In this document: piece after piece, positions 39,881 to 49,818 of the stretch | Numbering within the stretch: position 1 is the stretch's first letter | Layout: each line of letters begins with the position of its first letter | Notes under the pieces: generated by a model | Told to the model about the DNA's origin: nothing | Database searches by the model: none | What the model saw: only the letters and a program-made list of their open reading frames with translations | Position numbers and translations under genes: made by a program | Assembly (NCBI RefSeq): GCF_000497045.1 | Contig: NW_015961970.1 | Coordinates: 1,178,802-1,242,801, forward strand | Length of the DNA stretch: 64,000 nt | From: Kalmanozyma brasiliensis GHG001 | Lineage: Eukaryota; Basidiomycota; Ustilaginomycetes; Ustilaginales | Reading direction: 5' to 3'

Positions 39881-40119
39881 GGTGCTCCCGGTGTATGGTG
39901 TGATGGAGGATGAGGGTTGGAGTAGGTGCGCAGTTGGACAAGAAAGGCAAATGTAGGAATGGGCAAAATTTGGATTATGCAGCGCTTACTAAGCGTACCT
40001 TTCCGGGAGTCGGCACTGTGGAGAAAGTGGCTCGCGAGACATCAACTCTTCGCGCTTTGGCATTTGCTCCTTGCCGCTATCCATCGACTGCTCTCACCGT
40101 CGTCGATCGCAATCGCATC

Positions 40120-40581
40120 ATGGGCAAGAGAAAGAGCTCGTCCAAGAAGCCCGGTGGCGCCAAGAAGCCTGCTCCGCTCGGTAAGCGCTTCGCCATCCCA
40201 CACAGCCAGCCCCTCCGCCTTGTCACGCCTTACTGACTCCCTCCACCCCTTCCAAACGATACAGATACGGTCTTCACCTGTCTCTTTTGCAACCACGAAA
40301 AGGCGGTTTCGTGCAAGATGTAAGCCTTCTCCCCTCCAACCTCCAATTTCCAACTTCCAACCTCCAATCGCCACTACTCTCTGCACCTGTTCGAAGCGCC
40401 GTGCTGACCTCTAAGTTTTGGACGATGACACAGCGACGACAAGGCGAGGATCGGCTATCTGTCCTGCAAGATCTGCGGCCAGAAGTTTTCCGCCGACACC
40501 AACCCGCTGGATCAGCCGATCGATGTTTACTCGTTGTGGATCGACGCTTGTGAGGATGTGGCCAACGACGATGGACGATAG
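40120..40581 (+). CDS. ELF1: transcription elongation factor Elf1 (zinc-ribbon)
   Basis: Three exons: 40120-40180, 40265-40319 and 40434-40581 (introns of 84 and 114 nt with GTAAGC donors and ACAG acceptors); 87 residues. The product starts MGKRKSSSKKPGGAKKP (basic tail that contacts DNA), then the four-Cys ribbon FTCLFCNHEKAVSCK...IGYLSCKICGQKFSA and the family C-terminus NPLDQPIDVYSLWIDACEDV. Elf1 binds RNA polymerase II near Spt4/5 and helps it pass nucleosomes. Length and Cys spacing match the family. The exon joins restore exactly the conserved sequence and all phases agree. Confidence 0.93.
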
Positions 40582-42588
40582 TCGGCGTACCGACACAGAA
40601 CGCTGCTCTATCGAGGCTTCGTCACACGTGACACTTTCGACATACAGTCGACTCGATTGATGATCGGCGTCCACATCCACTCGCCTATTCGATACAAGGC
40701 TGCAGACGTTCTCTCCGTCCACACCATTTCACCTTCTCGACGCCCACACACATCTTCGACCCGTGTAACTCTCTGTACTTGTATGCAATGCAACCCTATT
40801 CTCTGTCAGCATGCACCGTCCGGCAAGCCTGGATTGAATCCGGAGGGCCCATTGCGATCTTCGGAATTCGATCGGGAAGGGCTGCTTATCGGGCCCGAAA
40901 GCGATCCTCGGTCGACGGGCAGGCACCATGGGCTGAAAGCTGGAGTCAAAGAGACCGGTCAATTGGACGCCGTGCAGAGGAAGGGGGGAGCCATGTTCGA
41001 AATGCGGCTGCAGTGAAACACAGCCGTGGGGGTCGCCGCGGAGGCTCCGAGGGATGATCTTTGCTTGGACGCCAACCGAAGGGGCACAGCTTCGACGGGT
41101 GTGTTGAATGCACCGCCTCGGTTGTACGTGGCGGGGTCAACGACCGGCGAACCCACAGCTTTGTTCAAGCTGTCCAACCTCTACGCGAAGGCAGACCTGG
41201 AACGATGGTGACCGAGACACCCGAGTTGTTTGACGCACAGCCTGTTGCAAGGTGAAAGGAGTTCGCTGTTGCTAGCATGCCGCACGGAGCTGACCCCGGC
41301 GAGCGGGGCACACCGCCTCCGAGGAAGCATACGACTCGTCACTGACCCCAAGAGAGCCGTCGGTTCGACCCGATGGCCAGCTCGTCGGTCCGACAAGGCA
41401 GGCTGTCAAGCTGTGCAACGGACCTCGCTGCAGGAAAGAGAGCACAGCCAGCGTTTGGTCAGGATGATCAACCCGATCCAGGGTCTTTGCGAAGAACCGC
41501 TTTCTGACGATCTGACACGTTTGCGGAATCAAAAGCCGACCTTTTCCCCCCTCAAGCGCTTGCCTGCGAAGGCCGGCGATGCTGCCGTGAAAGACTGGAA
41601 TCGATAGGCTTGCGAACGCGGCTCAGATCGCAACGCGCATATTTGAGTTCCAATCTCAAACGCGAGCACACTGTGGGATTACGTGTGTTCGCAGTTTCAA
41701 GTGGCGAAATTTCTCGGCAGCGGCTGCGAGATCAGGCCCAATTTGCACAGCCTCAGCCGTTCAAGAGTGAGACATACACTTGGTTCGTTCTTCCCGCTTT
41801 CGAGTGTGATCCGCGCCCAACCTCCCCGGCTACACTAATGCAGTCGGCAAGAGTCTCGTTTGGCCATACGTTCAAAGCTGGTGGGGCCGATATCGTGGGT
41901 TGATCGACTCCGAGCCCGTGAGCAAAGGTGGGTCGTGCTAAGAATAGACAAAGACAGGAAGAAGGAAGATCACGGGTCCAGCCCAGGGTCGCGACAGGTC
42001 TCAGATGGCTCGATGAGTGGGCTGGCTCGCTTGAGGAGGAAAAGGAGAAGAAAATCGATTGAAGGAAAAAAAGGTGGCCCCTGCGGCGCGTCTTCGTCGC
42101 CATCTCTCCAGCTCGAGCAGCGCCAAACCTCTAGGGCCATCCCGAAGGTCGTTCTTCGGGGACACGCTTCTTCTCGTGCCTGGCTTTCTGTGTCTGACTT
42201 TCTCACACGCTGTAGGAACCGACACAGATCTCACCGACTCCAAAAGAATGAACAGGCACATGCTGCACCTCGCTAAGCACTGCACAAACTCAGATCACAA
42301 TGAGACGATCCGATGCATCGATATGAAAAGGGCAAAGGGCATGAATGACGGTTTGAATTCGTTGAGATATGGACAGACGACAAGAGTGTGAAGCGAAAAG
42401 CTTTAGAAGGCCAAGTCAAAGTTCGGAAGGGAGTGCAAGGCCGGGCTTGACAAGGCAGAAGAAGCCATGACTTGCATCACGGCTGACTGGGGTAAATTAG
42501 CCTATGCCAAACTCGGCCTTGCATTCCTAGTTGTCCAGTCATCAGAGAGGAGTGCCTGCGTGCGGCCAGAGACCAATCGATCCTTCGT
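40582..42588. other. intergenic region, no gene seen
   Basis: About 2 kb. A TGTACTTGTA 3' element at 40774-40783 belongs to ELF1. The remaining ORFs (for example around 41230-41607 and 41860-42276 on the plus strand) do not begin with good contexts, show no domain and have no coding-like bias, so I leave them out. Confidence 0.5.
40774..40783 (+). promoter_or_regulatory. 3'UTR element TGTACTTGTA
   Basis: Exact sense-strand copy of the recurring decamer, ~190 nt after the ELF1 stop codon. Confidence 0.35.
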
Positions 42589-43212
42589 TTAAAGGAAGGG
42601 AACGAGGGCACCAACGGCAGCGAGGATCGAGAGACCAGCGGTGGCGGGCGAGAAGGCGGCGGCACCGTTGGAAGCCGACGAGGTCTGGGCGGGGGCGGCG
42701 CTGCCCGAAGAGCTGGAGGCGCGGCTCGAGGTGGAGGACTGAGCAGCCGAAGAGCTGCTGGCAGCCGAGCTGGTCACGGTGGAGCTGGCAGCACGGCTCG
42801 ACGACGAGGACGAGGCGGCCGACGAGGTAGCGGAGCTCGAGGCCGATGAGCCGGTAGCGGCAGCGCCAATGCACGAAGAGTCGGACGACGAGAGAACGAC
42901 GAGGGGCGAGGCGTAGTTGGTAGCACCAGTGTCATCGGTGATGGCAAGGGTGATGTTGGTGCCCGAGGCGATGTTGACGGTCCAGGCGTAGCTGCCCGAA
43001 GCGCCAGACTGGTTGGGGAGCGACTCGATAGGAGCAGCCGAGACCTGGCCACCGGGGAGAACGTTGATACGAACGGTACCCTGGGCGTTGGACCACTGGA
43101 GCGAGGCGGGCTGGCACTGGGTGATCGAGGGAGGGGTGTTGATGGTGGCCAGGGCGGAGGCGGAGCCAGCGAGCACGACGGCAGCGGCAGCGACGGAGGC
43201 GATCTTGACCAT
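42589..43212 (-). CDS. GPI-anchored Ser-rich cell-surface protein
   Basis: 207 residues. Signal peptide MVKIASVAAAAVVLAGSASA; a ~100-residue globular part with two Cys (ITQCQPASLQWSNAQGTVRI, GSYAWTVNIASGTNITLAIT, SSDSSCIG); a ~60-residue Ser/Ala tract suited to O-mannosylation; and a hydrophobic C-terminus (AGLSILAAVGALVPFL) preceded by SNGAAAF, typical of a GPI-anchor signal. The globular part resembles the Kre9/Knh1-type Ser/Thr-rich GPI family of basidiomycetes, though I cannot confirm membership. The start at 43212 is chosen because the signal peptide begins there; the frame extends upstream through a promoter-like region containing a TATA box. The codon bias suggests strong expression. 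Confidence 0.85.
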   Translation of the reverse strand: MVKIASVAAAAVVLAGSASALATINTPPSITQCQPASLQWSNAQGTVRINVLPGGQVSAAPIESLPNQSGASGSYAWTVNIASGTNITLAITDDTGATNYASPLVVLSSSDSSCIGAAATGSSASSSATSSAASSSSSSRAASSTVTSSAASSSSAAQSSTSSRASSSSGSAAPAQTSSASNGAAAFSPATAGLSILAAVGALVPFL

Positions 43213-43327
43213 TTTGATGAAGAGGTGTGTGTTGAGGTTTGATGAAGAGAGAGAGGGGATGAATACGGAGCAGATGCAAAGATGAAAAGGTGGTGGGAAG
43301 TGACGGATGGATGTTGGAGAAGGGCGT

Positions 43328-43338
43328 GGCATATATAC
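43328..43338 (-). promoter_or_regulatory. TATA-box-like element of the GPI-protein gene
   Basis: The plus strand reads ggcatatatactctg, so the minus strand has tatatatgcc ~120 nt upstream of the ATG at 43212. The distance equals that of the TATA element before the small mitochondrial protein gene at 4132. Confidence 0.5.
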
Positions 43339-44045
43339 TCTGAGAGGGGGGGCAGGGCCAAGAGGGGCGGGCAAGGGCAAGGCCAAGTTAGCTCGGAGCG
43401 GTGCAGGCAGCGAGTTAGGGCCAAGACTCTGTTCGAAATCGGCCAACAGACAAAAGCGAGGCAGCCAGGCAGCGAGCGAGCGCAGAAAAGGGGCAGCAGC
43501 AAACTCTACGGCCAAAATGCAGGCTCACGGCAGGCGGTCAAAACAGAAGTCAGGCGTGAATTCGACACGGCATCACACCAGCGTGCAAGCGAGTCGAAAA
43601 TCAATTCACGCTAAACGGCCGGCAGTGGCGAGCCGTCGAAGCGAAACACACACCCACGCTGCTGGGTGCTGCACAGCACGGTCACAGTTTTCTTCCACGC
43701 CGTTCTCAACGAGATTGCAGGCATACTGTAATGATTGCTGGATGAGACTCGACTGCGCGCAGCAGTGAGATGACCTCGCTGACATACGGCATGTACCACA
43801 CAAGCTCGCTACGCCCCGTCTTTTAGCCTGTTCCGAGACGAGGGTCCAGTCCAGGTCAGGGTCTGCCGATCCCTTGGCTTGTCGCTCTTTGGTTTCTGGT
43901 CGTGATCGCAGACGTTGAAAACGAGCGCCAAAAGCTGCTCGCCTGTGCTCTGACCGTGGCGGTGCTCTGCCAGCCGCGCGATGGACTGCCATATGCTCGG
44001 CCAATTTACCTTTCTTGCCAGGTCAGTTCAGGTCATCCAGGTAAG

Positions 44046-44079
<34 letters not shown>
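44046..44079 (+). repeat. poly-C homopolymer run
   Basis: 34 consecutive C residues directly abutting a block of N. It may be a true homopolymer at which sequencing failed, or an artefact of the contig end. Confidence 0.8.
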
Positions 44080-44108
44080 NNNNNNNNNNNNNNNNNNNNN
44101 NNNNNNNN
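44080..44108. other. assembly gap (29 N)
   Basis: A block of 29 undetermined bases. The real length of the missing sequence is unknown. ORFs that appear to cross it are meaningless. Confidence 0.98.
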
Positions 44109-45626
44109 CAGCGTGTTGCCGGACAAGCTATCAGCCATCAGGTCGCGCCTTTGACCATTGAAAGCTGGGATCTCGACCGGACGATCCCAGTGCGTAGCGA
44201 CTCGACCGCTAGCGATCCGTGTACAGGCGTAGTCTCGTGTTGTGAGGCTCCTGCGTCTCCACGGAAGCACACTGCCGCGAGTGGGGTAACGACCAATGGC
44301 ATAGGCAGACCACTGCGGCTGCGCTACGCCCATCTTGGCTGAACGTCCATCATGACCTTGCAACGCTGAGTTGGGTCGCTCCGGAAACCGTCACCGGTCA
44401 AATTTCGAGCAGGTTACGGCAGGGCAGCTTGGCCGCGACGTATTTTTATTCTTGTTTTTACAGTATTGACTGTCCGTTGATCGTTCGGATGTCGATCTCG
44501 CGGTGGCTGACACACACTCTCTCTCTGTGCTCCGGATAGCTGGCAATGTCTAGACTCGATGGTCACTGTGCCTATGAACTCCAGTGGACTGCGCGGCTGA
44601 TCAAGAACAAGACCTCTGTGGCAAGCGCTGACCAGCTGCGCGAGGCAATGTATTGCCGCTTTCTATGAATCGCAGCCGCGCACATTCGAATAGTTTCCGA
44701 ACAAGAGACTTGGCAGTCGAGAAATTGCTTGGTCGACCCAGCCTTCGCAGGGTTTCGTCGTGAGCAGCAACGCAGATCAGCTCACTTCGAAACGAGGTCG
44801 AGGTCGAGGCTGTCAAATTGGCTCAAGGCGAGACATGCGGTCCACGCAGTTCCGTGCGCGTCGTTTCATTCTGCGCCTTGCAAATCAGTGCGAAGGGTGT
44901 GTGTGAGAGCCCTAGGCATGCATTGAGCAGCATCGAGCGAATCCTGGCCTCTCCCACTGCAACGTAAGCGACCCAGGTCCAGGCTAATGGCTTCCATACA
45001 GTAGCTGCCGGTGAGAACAATGAGCTGGTCATGCAAAAGCATGACGCGAGCCACGCGCGACCCTGCAGGCCTGGTTGGTGGCCTCAGATCTCCGTCTGAA
45101 AAAAAGCTTCGGACGAAGGTTCTTTTGGTGGCTTGTGGCCTTCCCTGAGCCTCTTCTTTTCTCCTGAGTGAGGTAAGGGCGTGCAGTGCAATGCATGACC
45201 ACCCGCCGGCCCGTACCCATCACGACACTCTCGAGATAAGCATCTCAGCTGCCTCGCGCCGCGCTCAAGTCGTCAATGTCAGGGCTTTTGAGCTGTGTCA
45301 TCGTAGCACTTTGGGCCACTGCGAGCGAGCCAGGATGAAGGGCAAGCATATGCAATCTTTTTCACATAAGGATGACATAATCAAGGTCTCTCCTTGGCCG
45401 ATTTTTGGACCCTGAGTTTCTGAGGCCCATTTCGACACCATCACTTTTCAACTGTTCAGCAACTGCTGAGCATTGATCTGAGCCTTCACCACGAACAAGT
45501 CCATACCAACGAGGCTCAAGTCTGCCACCTCGCAAATGCCGTCTTGACACCAAGAAGCCGCACGACGCATCCGGAGCAATGCTGTGACCCAAACCCATTG
45601 CCTCTAACCATGCCGTCACACCCGCA

Positions 45627-48600
45627 ATGCTGCGGAAAAGAGTCTCGATCCGAAGTCCGACCTCCTCTCCCCTCGGACTCGACAGTAGCGATGACGACTT
45701 TGGCATCGACGGTGGCGAGGTCGAAGCTCGTTCGGGGAAGCGCAAACGTCGACGACTCCAACCCGACGTGACTGCGTCTGCTCACACTGCAACGACGCTC
45801 CGAGACTTGCTCGGTCTGACGGCTGCCGACGACTTCATCGAGACATCCTCCGCACATCAAAAGGGCAATCACTATGGCTCAGCGCCGCGCTCCGCGCCTA
45901 GCTCCGACAACGACGGCTTCCATTCAGCCCCGACATTGAAGCGCTCACCTAGACCGTCTTCGTCTCTGTCGTCCTCCTCATCAGAAGATGAATTGGTCCT
46001 CCCACTATCGCGCGCAAGGCACAAGCCTGAGGGCTCTTCATCTCCCGGGATGTTGCGCAAAATCTCCGCCGAATCACCGACGCTCAGGTCGCCTCCTGGA
46101 AGTCAAAGATGTATCGACTCGGACACCGGCGACGACGAGCCAGAACAGGCCTTAAGCATCAACACCAATGGCCATGCGTCGTTGCCGTTGCTCCACGTCG
46201 AGAGCTCTTCGTTGACTGTTGGAGCCAGTCAGACAAGCGACGAAGAGGACGAAGTATCTCTTGCCGTTAGAGCGCCGAAACAGCTTTCCAAGTCGTCCAT
46301 CGACAGACCGACTCCGGTGGAAACTTCTGCCGCGTCCTCCGACAACGCTCACGGCCAGAAGCCCCCCTTCCCCATTCCCCCCGAGCTCGGATCCATCGGT
46401 CCTCTGTCGCTCGCACCGGGCATCGAGGTACCTCAAAGCATCAATCGCTTTCTTCGATCCTACCAGCGCGAAGGCGTCGGGTTCTTGTACAAGTCTTATG
46501 CCGAAGGACGTGGCGCCTTGCTCGGCGACGATATGGGTCTCGGAAAGACCATACAGGTCATTGCATTCCTCTCGGCCATCATGGGCAAGACGGGCAGAGA
46601 AGAGGATGCCGACCGCCGAATTGAAGCCGTGCGCAGCGACAGGCAAGGCTCAGGGTACCATCGCGCCAACGGCATTTGGCCCACGTGCCTCATCATCTGC
46701 CCGAGCTCCGTCATCGACAACTGGCGTCTTGAGCTCGATACGTGGGGCTATTTCGAGCATGCTGCTTTCAGCGGGTCTCGCGCCAAGGACGCACTCGAAT
46801 CGTTCCGTCGCGGCCGACTCGATATCCTCATCACCAGCCACGAGACGGCGTCACTGTCAATCGAGCAGTTGCGCGATCTCGACCTCTCCTGCGTGCTCAT
46901 CGACGAGGCTCACAAGCTCAAGAACCCCATGTCGCAGATGACAAAGGCGATGCAAACGTTCAAGTGCAAAGCGCGATTCGCGCTGACTGGCACGGCAATC
47001 CAAAACACATACCGCGAGCTGTACACGCTGGCCGACTGGACCAATCCTGGGCTCCTGGGGACGGTCAAGGAATGGATCACCGAGATCGAGGAGCCGCTCA
47101 AGCACGGTCAGCGGCGCGGCGCGGATCCAGAACGCATCGCCGATGCGAGGACCCGAGCCGAGAAGCTCGTCAAGAATGTGCTGCCCATCTTCTTTCTTCG
47201 CCGCACCAAAGCTCTGATCGCTGATCAGCTGCCAAGCAAATTCGACAAGATCGTCTTCTGCCCGCTCACTCCCACGCAGCTGGACGTTTACAAGCGCATC
47301 CTATCCGAGGAAGAGGTCGACCTCATGAAACGACACGCCGATCCCTGCGACTGTGGACGACTCGATCCGGACACAGGCCTCGCCTACCGACGCCAGAACT
47401 GCTGCTTCAAACGTGACTCGAAGGGAGAATCCTGGAGCAAAAACATGCTCAAGTACATCTACCTGCTTCAGAAATGCTCGAATCACGTCGCGCTGGTCTT
47501 TCCGGACCCAGAAGATGCAAGCTCGAAAGAGCCGGATCGAGTCGAGAGGTACGAGCGACAGCTGTCGTACGTCCAGCTCATGTTCCCGGACAACTGGCAA
47601 GGCAAGCGCTGCAACGCTGCCAACGGCATGAATCCCGAATTCTGCGGCAAGTGGAAGGTGCTCGCCGGTCTACTGGAGCAGTGGCATGCCGATGGAGACA
47701 AGGTTCTATTGTTTTCGACCAATCTGCGACTGCTGCAGTTCGTCGAGTTCTTCCTGGCGCGCGAAGGTCACAGCTTTCTCAGGCTCGACGGGACCACGCC
47801 GCAGCCGCGAAGGCAGCAGCTCGTCAATCAATTCAATCAGGACAGCAGCATCTTTGTCTTTCTCATCTCGACCACGGCAGGCGGCACCGGTCTCAATTTG
47901 ACAGCGGCGAATCGCGTCGTCGTCTTCGATCCGCATTGGAACCCTTCCCATGATCTGCAAGCCATGGATCGAGCGTATCGGTTCGGCCAATCCCGAGACG
48001 TCTACGTCTATCGTCTCATCGGAGCCGGCTCTCTCGAGGAAGTCATCTATGGTCGACAACTATACAAGCAGCAACAGATGGAGATCGGGTACAACGCCAC
48101 AAAAGAGAGGCGCTACTTCGAAGGCGTAGCGGGCGATCAGGGCAGCCTCGGGGAGCTGTTCGGATGCAAAAACCTGTTCACGCTTCACGAGAGCAGCCTT
48201 GCCATGAAGTCGATCATCGACGAATGCAACATATCGGAGGTCACGTTCGCCTTAGAGGAGTATCTCAAGGCGGGCTCGCTCGAGGACCAAGCAAGCGTGG
48301 AAGCAGCTCTCACTCAGCGTGCTGAGAGCGAACAGACGGACAAGACGAATGATGTGACCAATGTCGACCCGAATTTGCAAACTCCCAGTGCCACTGGCGC
48401 GGATCCCATTCGTAGTATACTCGAAGGCATCGGGGTTGCCTACAGTCACGATCATGCAGCGCTGGTAGGCGACAGCGCTGCCGAGGCTGCACTGTATCGA
48501 GACGTGGCGCAGCTCAGCAAGGCGTCTCCTCAGCGACGAAGAAGTGTACAATCCAGAGTGACTTCCGACAGTCGGAAAGCGGAACAGCGGCCAGGCGCAT

Positions 48601-48971
48601 CTAGAGCTTCATCCAGTGGCTCAAAGAAAGCGACTGTCAAGCAAGAAGCGACTGCAGCTGTTTGGCCGCCACCACGATCAAGAGTGCCTCCTACGAATGA
48701 CGCAGCCACGCAAGAAGAGACGCAGTTAATGGTGGATGCAGAACAAGGCCTCTGTCGTGCTGTAGGTAACGACACCGCACCCACCCGTACGCCCAGCTTG
48801 CACGAAATAGCCGAGCTTCAGAACGTGACCGAGGAGGAGCTGGCAGCAGCGGTCAATGCTATGACTCCGATGGAACAGAAAGCATTCTTTGACGATGCTG
48901 TTCGTCGTTGGAAGCGAAAGCGGGCCGCTCAGGCAGAAGCGGTTGGCCAGCATCAGCATCAATTTTTCTAA
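45627..48971 (+). CDS. SNF2-family DNA-dependent ATPase, ERCC6L2/Rad26-like
   Basis: A 1114-residue single-exon protein. A disordered acidic/Ser-rich N-terminus (to ~260) precedes the ATPase: the Q-motif region LRSYQREGVGFLYKSY, Walker A DDMGLGKTIQ (~300), DEAH box in CVLIDEAHKLKNP (~425), FALTGTAIQN (motif III), then the second lobe KVLLFSTNLRLLQFVEFFLA (~690), STTAGGTGLNLTAANRV (motif V) and DRAYRFGQSRDVYVYRL (motif VI). Between the lobes is a Cys-rich insert (about 573-595: PCDCG...QNCCFK). After motif VI come the NISEVTFALEEYL helix and a disordered tail. The order, the insert and QKCSNHVALVFPDPED fit ERCC6L2-type enzymes of double-strand-break or transcription-coupled repair better than Rad54 or Mot1. 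Exact orthology needs a tree. Confidence 0.85.
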   Translation: MLRKRVSIRSPTSSPLGLDSSDDDFGIDGGEVEARSGKRKRRRLQPDVTASAHTATTLRDLLGLTAADDFIETSSAHQKGNHYGSAPRSAPSSDNDGFHSAPTLKRSPRPSSSLSSSSSEDELVLPLSRARHKPEGSSSPGMLRKISAESPTLRSPPGSQRCIDSDTGDDEPEQALSINTNGHASLPLLHVESSSLTVGASQTSDEEDEVSLAVRAPKQLSKSSIDRPTPVETSAASSDNAHGQKPPFPIPPELGSIGPLSLAPGIEVPQSINRFLRSYQREGVGFLYKSYAEGRGALLGDDMGLGKTIQVIAFLSAIMGKTGREEDADRRIEAVRSDRQGSGYHRANGIWPTCLIICPSSVIDNWRLELDTWGYFEHAAFSGSRAKDALESFRRGRLDILITSHETASLSIEQLRDLDLSCVLIDEAHKLKNPMSQMTKAMQTFKCKARFALTGTAIQNTYRELYTLADWTNPGLLGTVKEWITEIEEPLKHGQRRGADPERIADARTRAEKLVKNVLPIFFLRRTKALIADQLPSKFDKIVFCPLTPTQLDVYKRILSEEEVDLMKRHADPCDCGRLDPDTGLAYRRQNCCFKRDSKGESWSKNMLKYIYLLQKCSNHVALVFPDPEDASSKEPDRVERYERQLSYVQLMFPDNWQGKRCNAANGMNPEFCGKWKVLAGLLEQWHADGDKVLLFSTNLRLLQFVEFFLAREGHSFLRLDGTTPQPRRQQLVNQFNQDSSIFVFLISTTAGGTGLNLTAANRVVVFDPHWNPSHDLQAMDRAYRFGQSRDVYVYRLIGAGSLEEVIYGRQLYKQQQMEIGYNATKERRYFEGVAGDQGSLGELFGCKNLFTLHESSLAMKSIIDECNISEVTFALEEYLKAGSLEDQASVEAALTQRAESEQTDKTNDVTNVDPNLQTPSATGADPIRSILEGIGVAYSHDHAALVGDSAAEAALYRDVAQLSKASPQRRRSVQSRVTSDSRKAEQRPGASRASSSGSKKATVKQEATAAVWPPPRSRVPPTNDAATQEETQLMVDAEQGLCRAVGNDTAPTRTPSLHEIAELQNVTEEELAAAVNAMTPMEQKAFFDDAVRRWKRKRAAQAEAVGQHQHQFF

Positions 48972-49818
48972 AATGTTTGATCCTTCGTTTTCGCTGCAGA
49001 CGCGCAAAATGCAGAGCTGACGTCATGACAGCAGCAGCGTTTTTGGTGAGACTTTTCCAGCTCGATGTGCAGTGAAGCCTGGTTTGGAAGGTGTAAAGCC
49101 CCACTGTGTTAACGATGATACAGAGCAAGCAAGCATAGATCAAGCACATCCCTGCCATATAAGGCTCAGGAGGCGAGCTTGAGCATGCGCTTTAGCCTCA
49201 AAGTCGAGGGGGACGAGAGGATCGGAGAATTGCTTTGTTCTGCAGAGGCTTGCATTCGACCCTGCATTTTCTACGGCACAGAACCCTCGATTTCGGGCCC
49301 AAGATCGTCGCAGCCTTCCAGCCTGTCCACGCGACGAAGTGCCTCTCATCTCGCTTAGAATCTGTCAGCATCGAGCGCGCTGCAGCCTGCAAAACGTCAT
49401 TTTTGGCAGAGAGCTGCCGTCACTTTTCTGGCGCAGCAGATCGCACTTCTTCGGTGAGAAAGCATGCTCTCCCGGAACAGTCAGAACACTTGCCGTCGGT
49501 GCAACCCTTCCGAGGGTGCGCAGTTGGACCCTCTCGCCTTGCAGTCACCTTTTCACCGCCGCTGCTGTTGCTGACCATGTCGCAGCTGTTGCGCTGATCG
49601 AGTTCTGCCTTTCGCTCTCCGATCTTTAAGCGTTCTTGACATTTCAAGCTACCGGTCATCAGCCTCTTCCATCTGTTGCAACAATCTACCTTTCCTTCCT
49701 TCCACCTCATGACTCTCTGATACCCATCACGACCCTTTCTCTTCCATCTCCAACGTGGTGTCTTGATTGTGCTCTCGTCGACAGGCCTCATCGCTACGCC
49801 TAGCAGCCTCCATCCAAG
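48972..49818. other. intergenic promoter region of the carotenoid oxygenase gene
   Basis: About 0.85 kb. The last ~180 nt are strongly C/T-rich (ttcctttccttccacctc-like), a usual fungal leader. No gene or known element is supported. Confidence 0.5.

Larger units (their letters stand above)
43213..45626. other. intergenic region with assembly gap
   Basis: About 2.4 kb. It contains the promoter of the GPI-protein gene, a poly-C run and N gap (44046-44108), a short CT run near 44518-44526 and the leader of the SNF2 gene. Only small, unconvincing ORFs. A gene interrupted by the gap cannot be excluded. Confidence 0.5.

Noticed and set aside
41230..42276. Plus-strand ORFs of ~125-138 codons in the ELF1-GPI spacer
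   Set aside because: No domain, no codon bias, poor start contexts and equal-length ORFs on the opposite strand; chance ORFs in GC-rich DNA.
43902..44342. ORFs crossing the poly-C/N gap on both strands
   Set aside because: They consist of poly-Pro or poly-Gly plus undetermined residues across the gap, so they are artefacts of undefined sequence.
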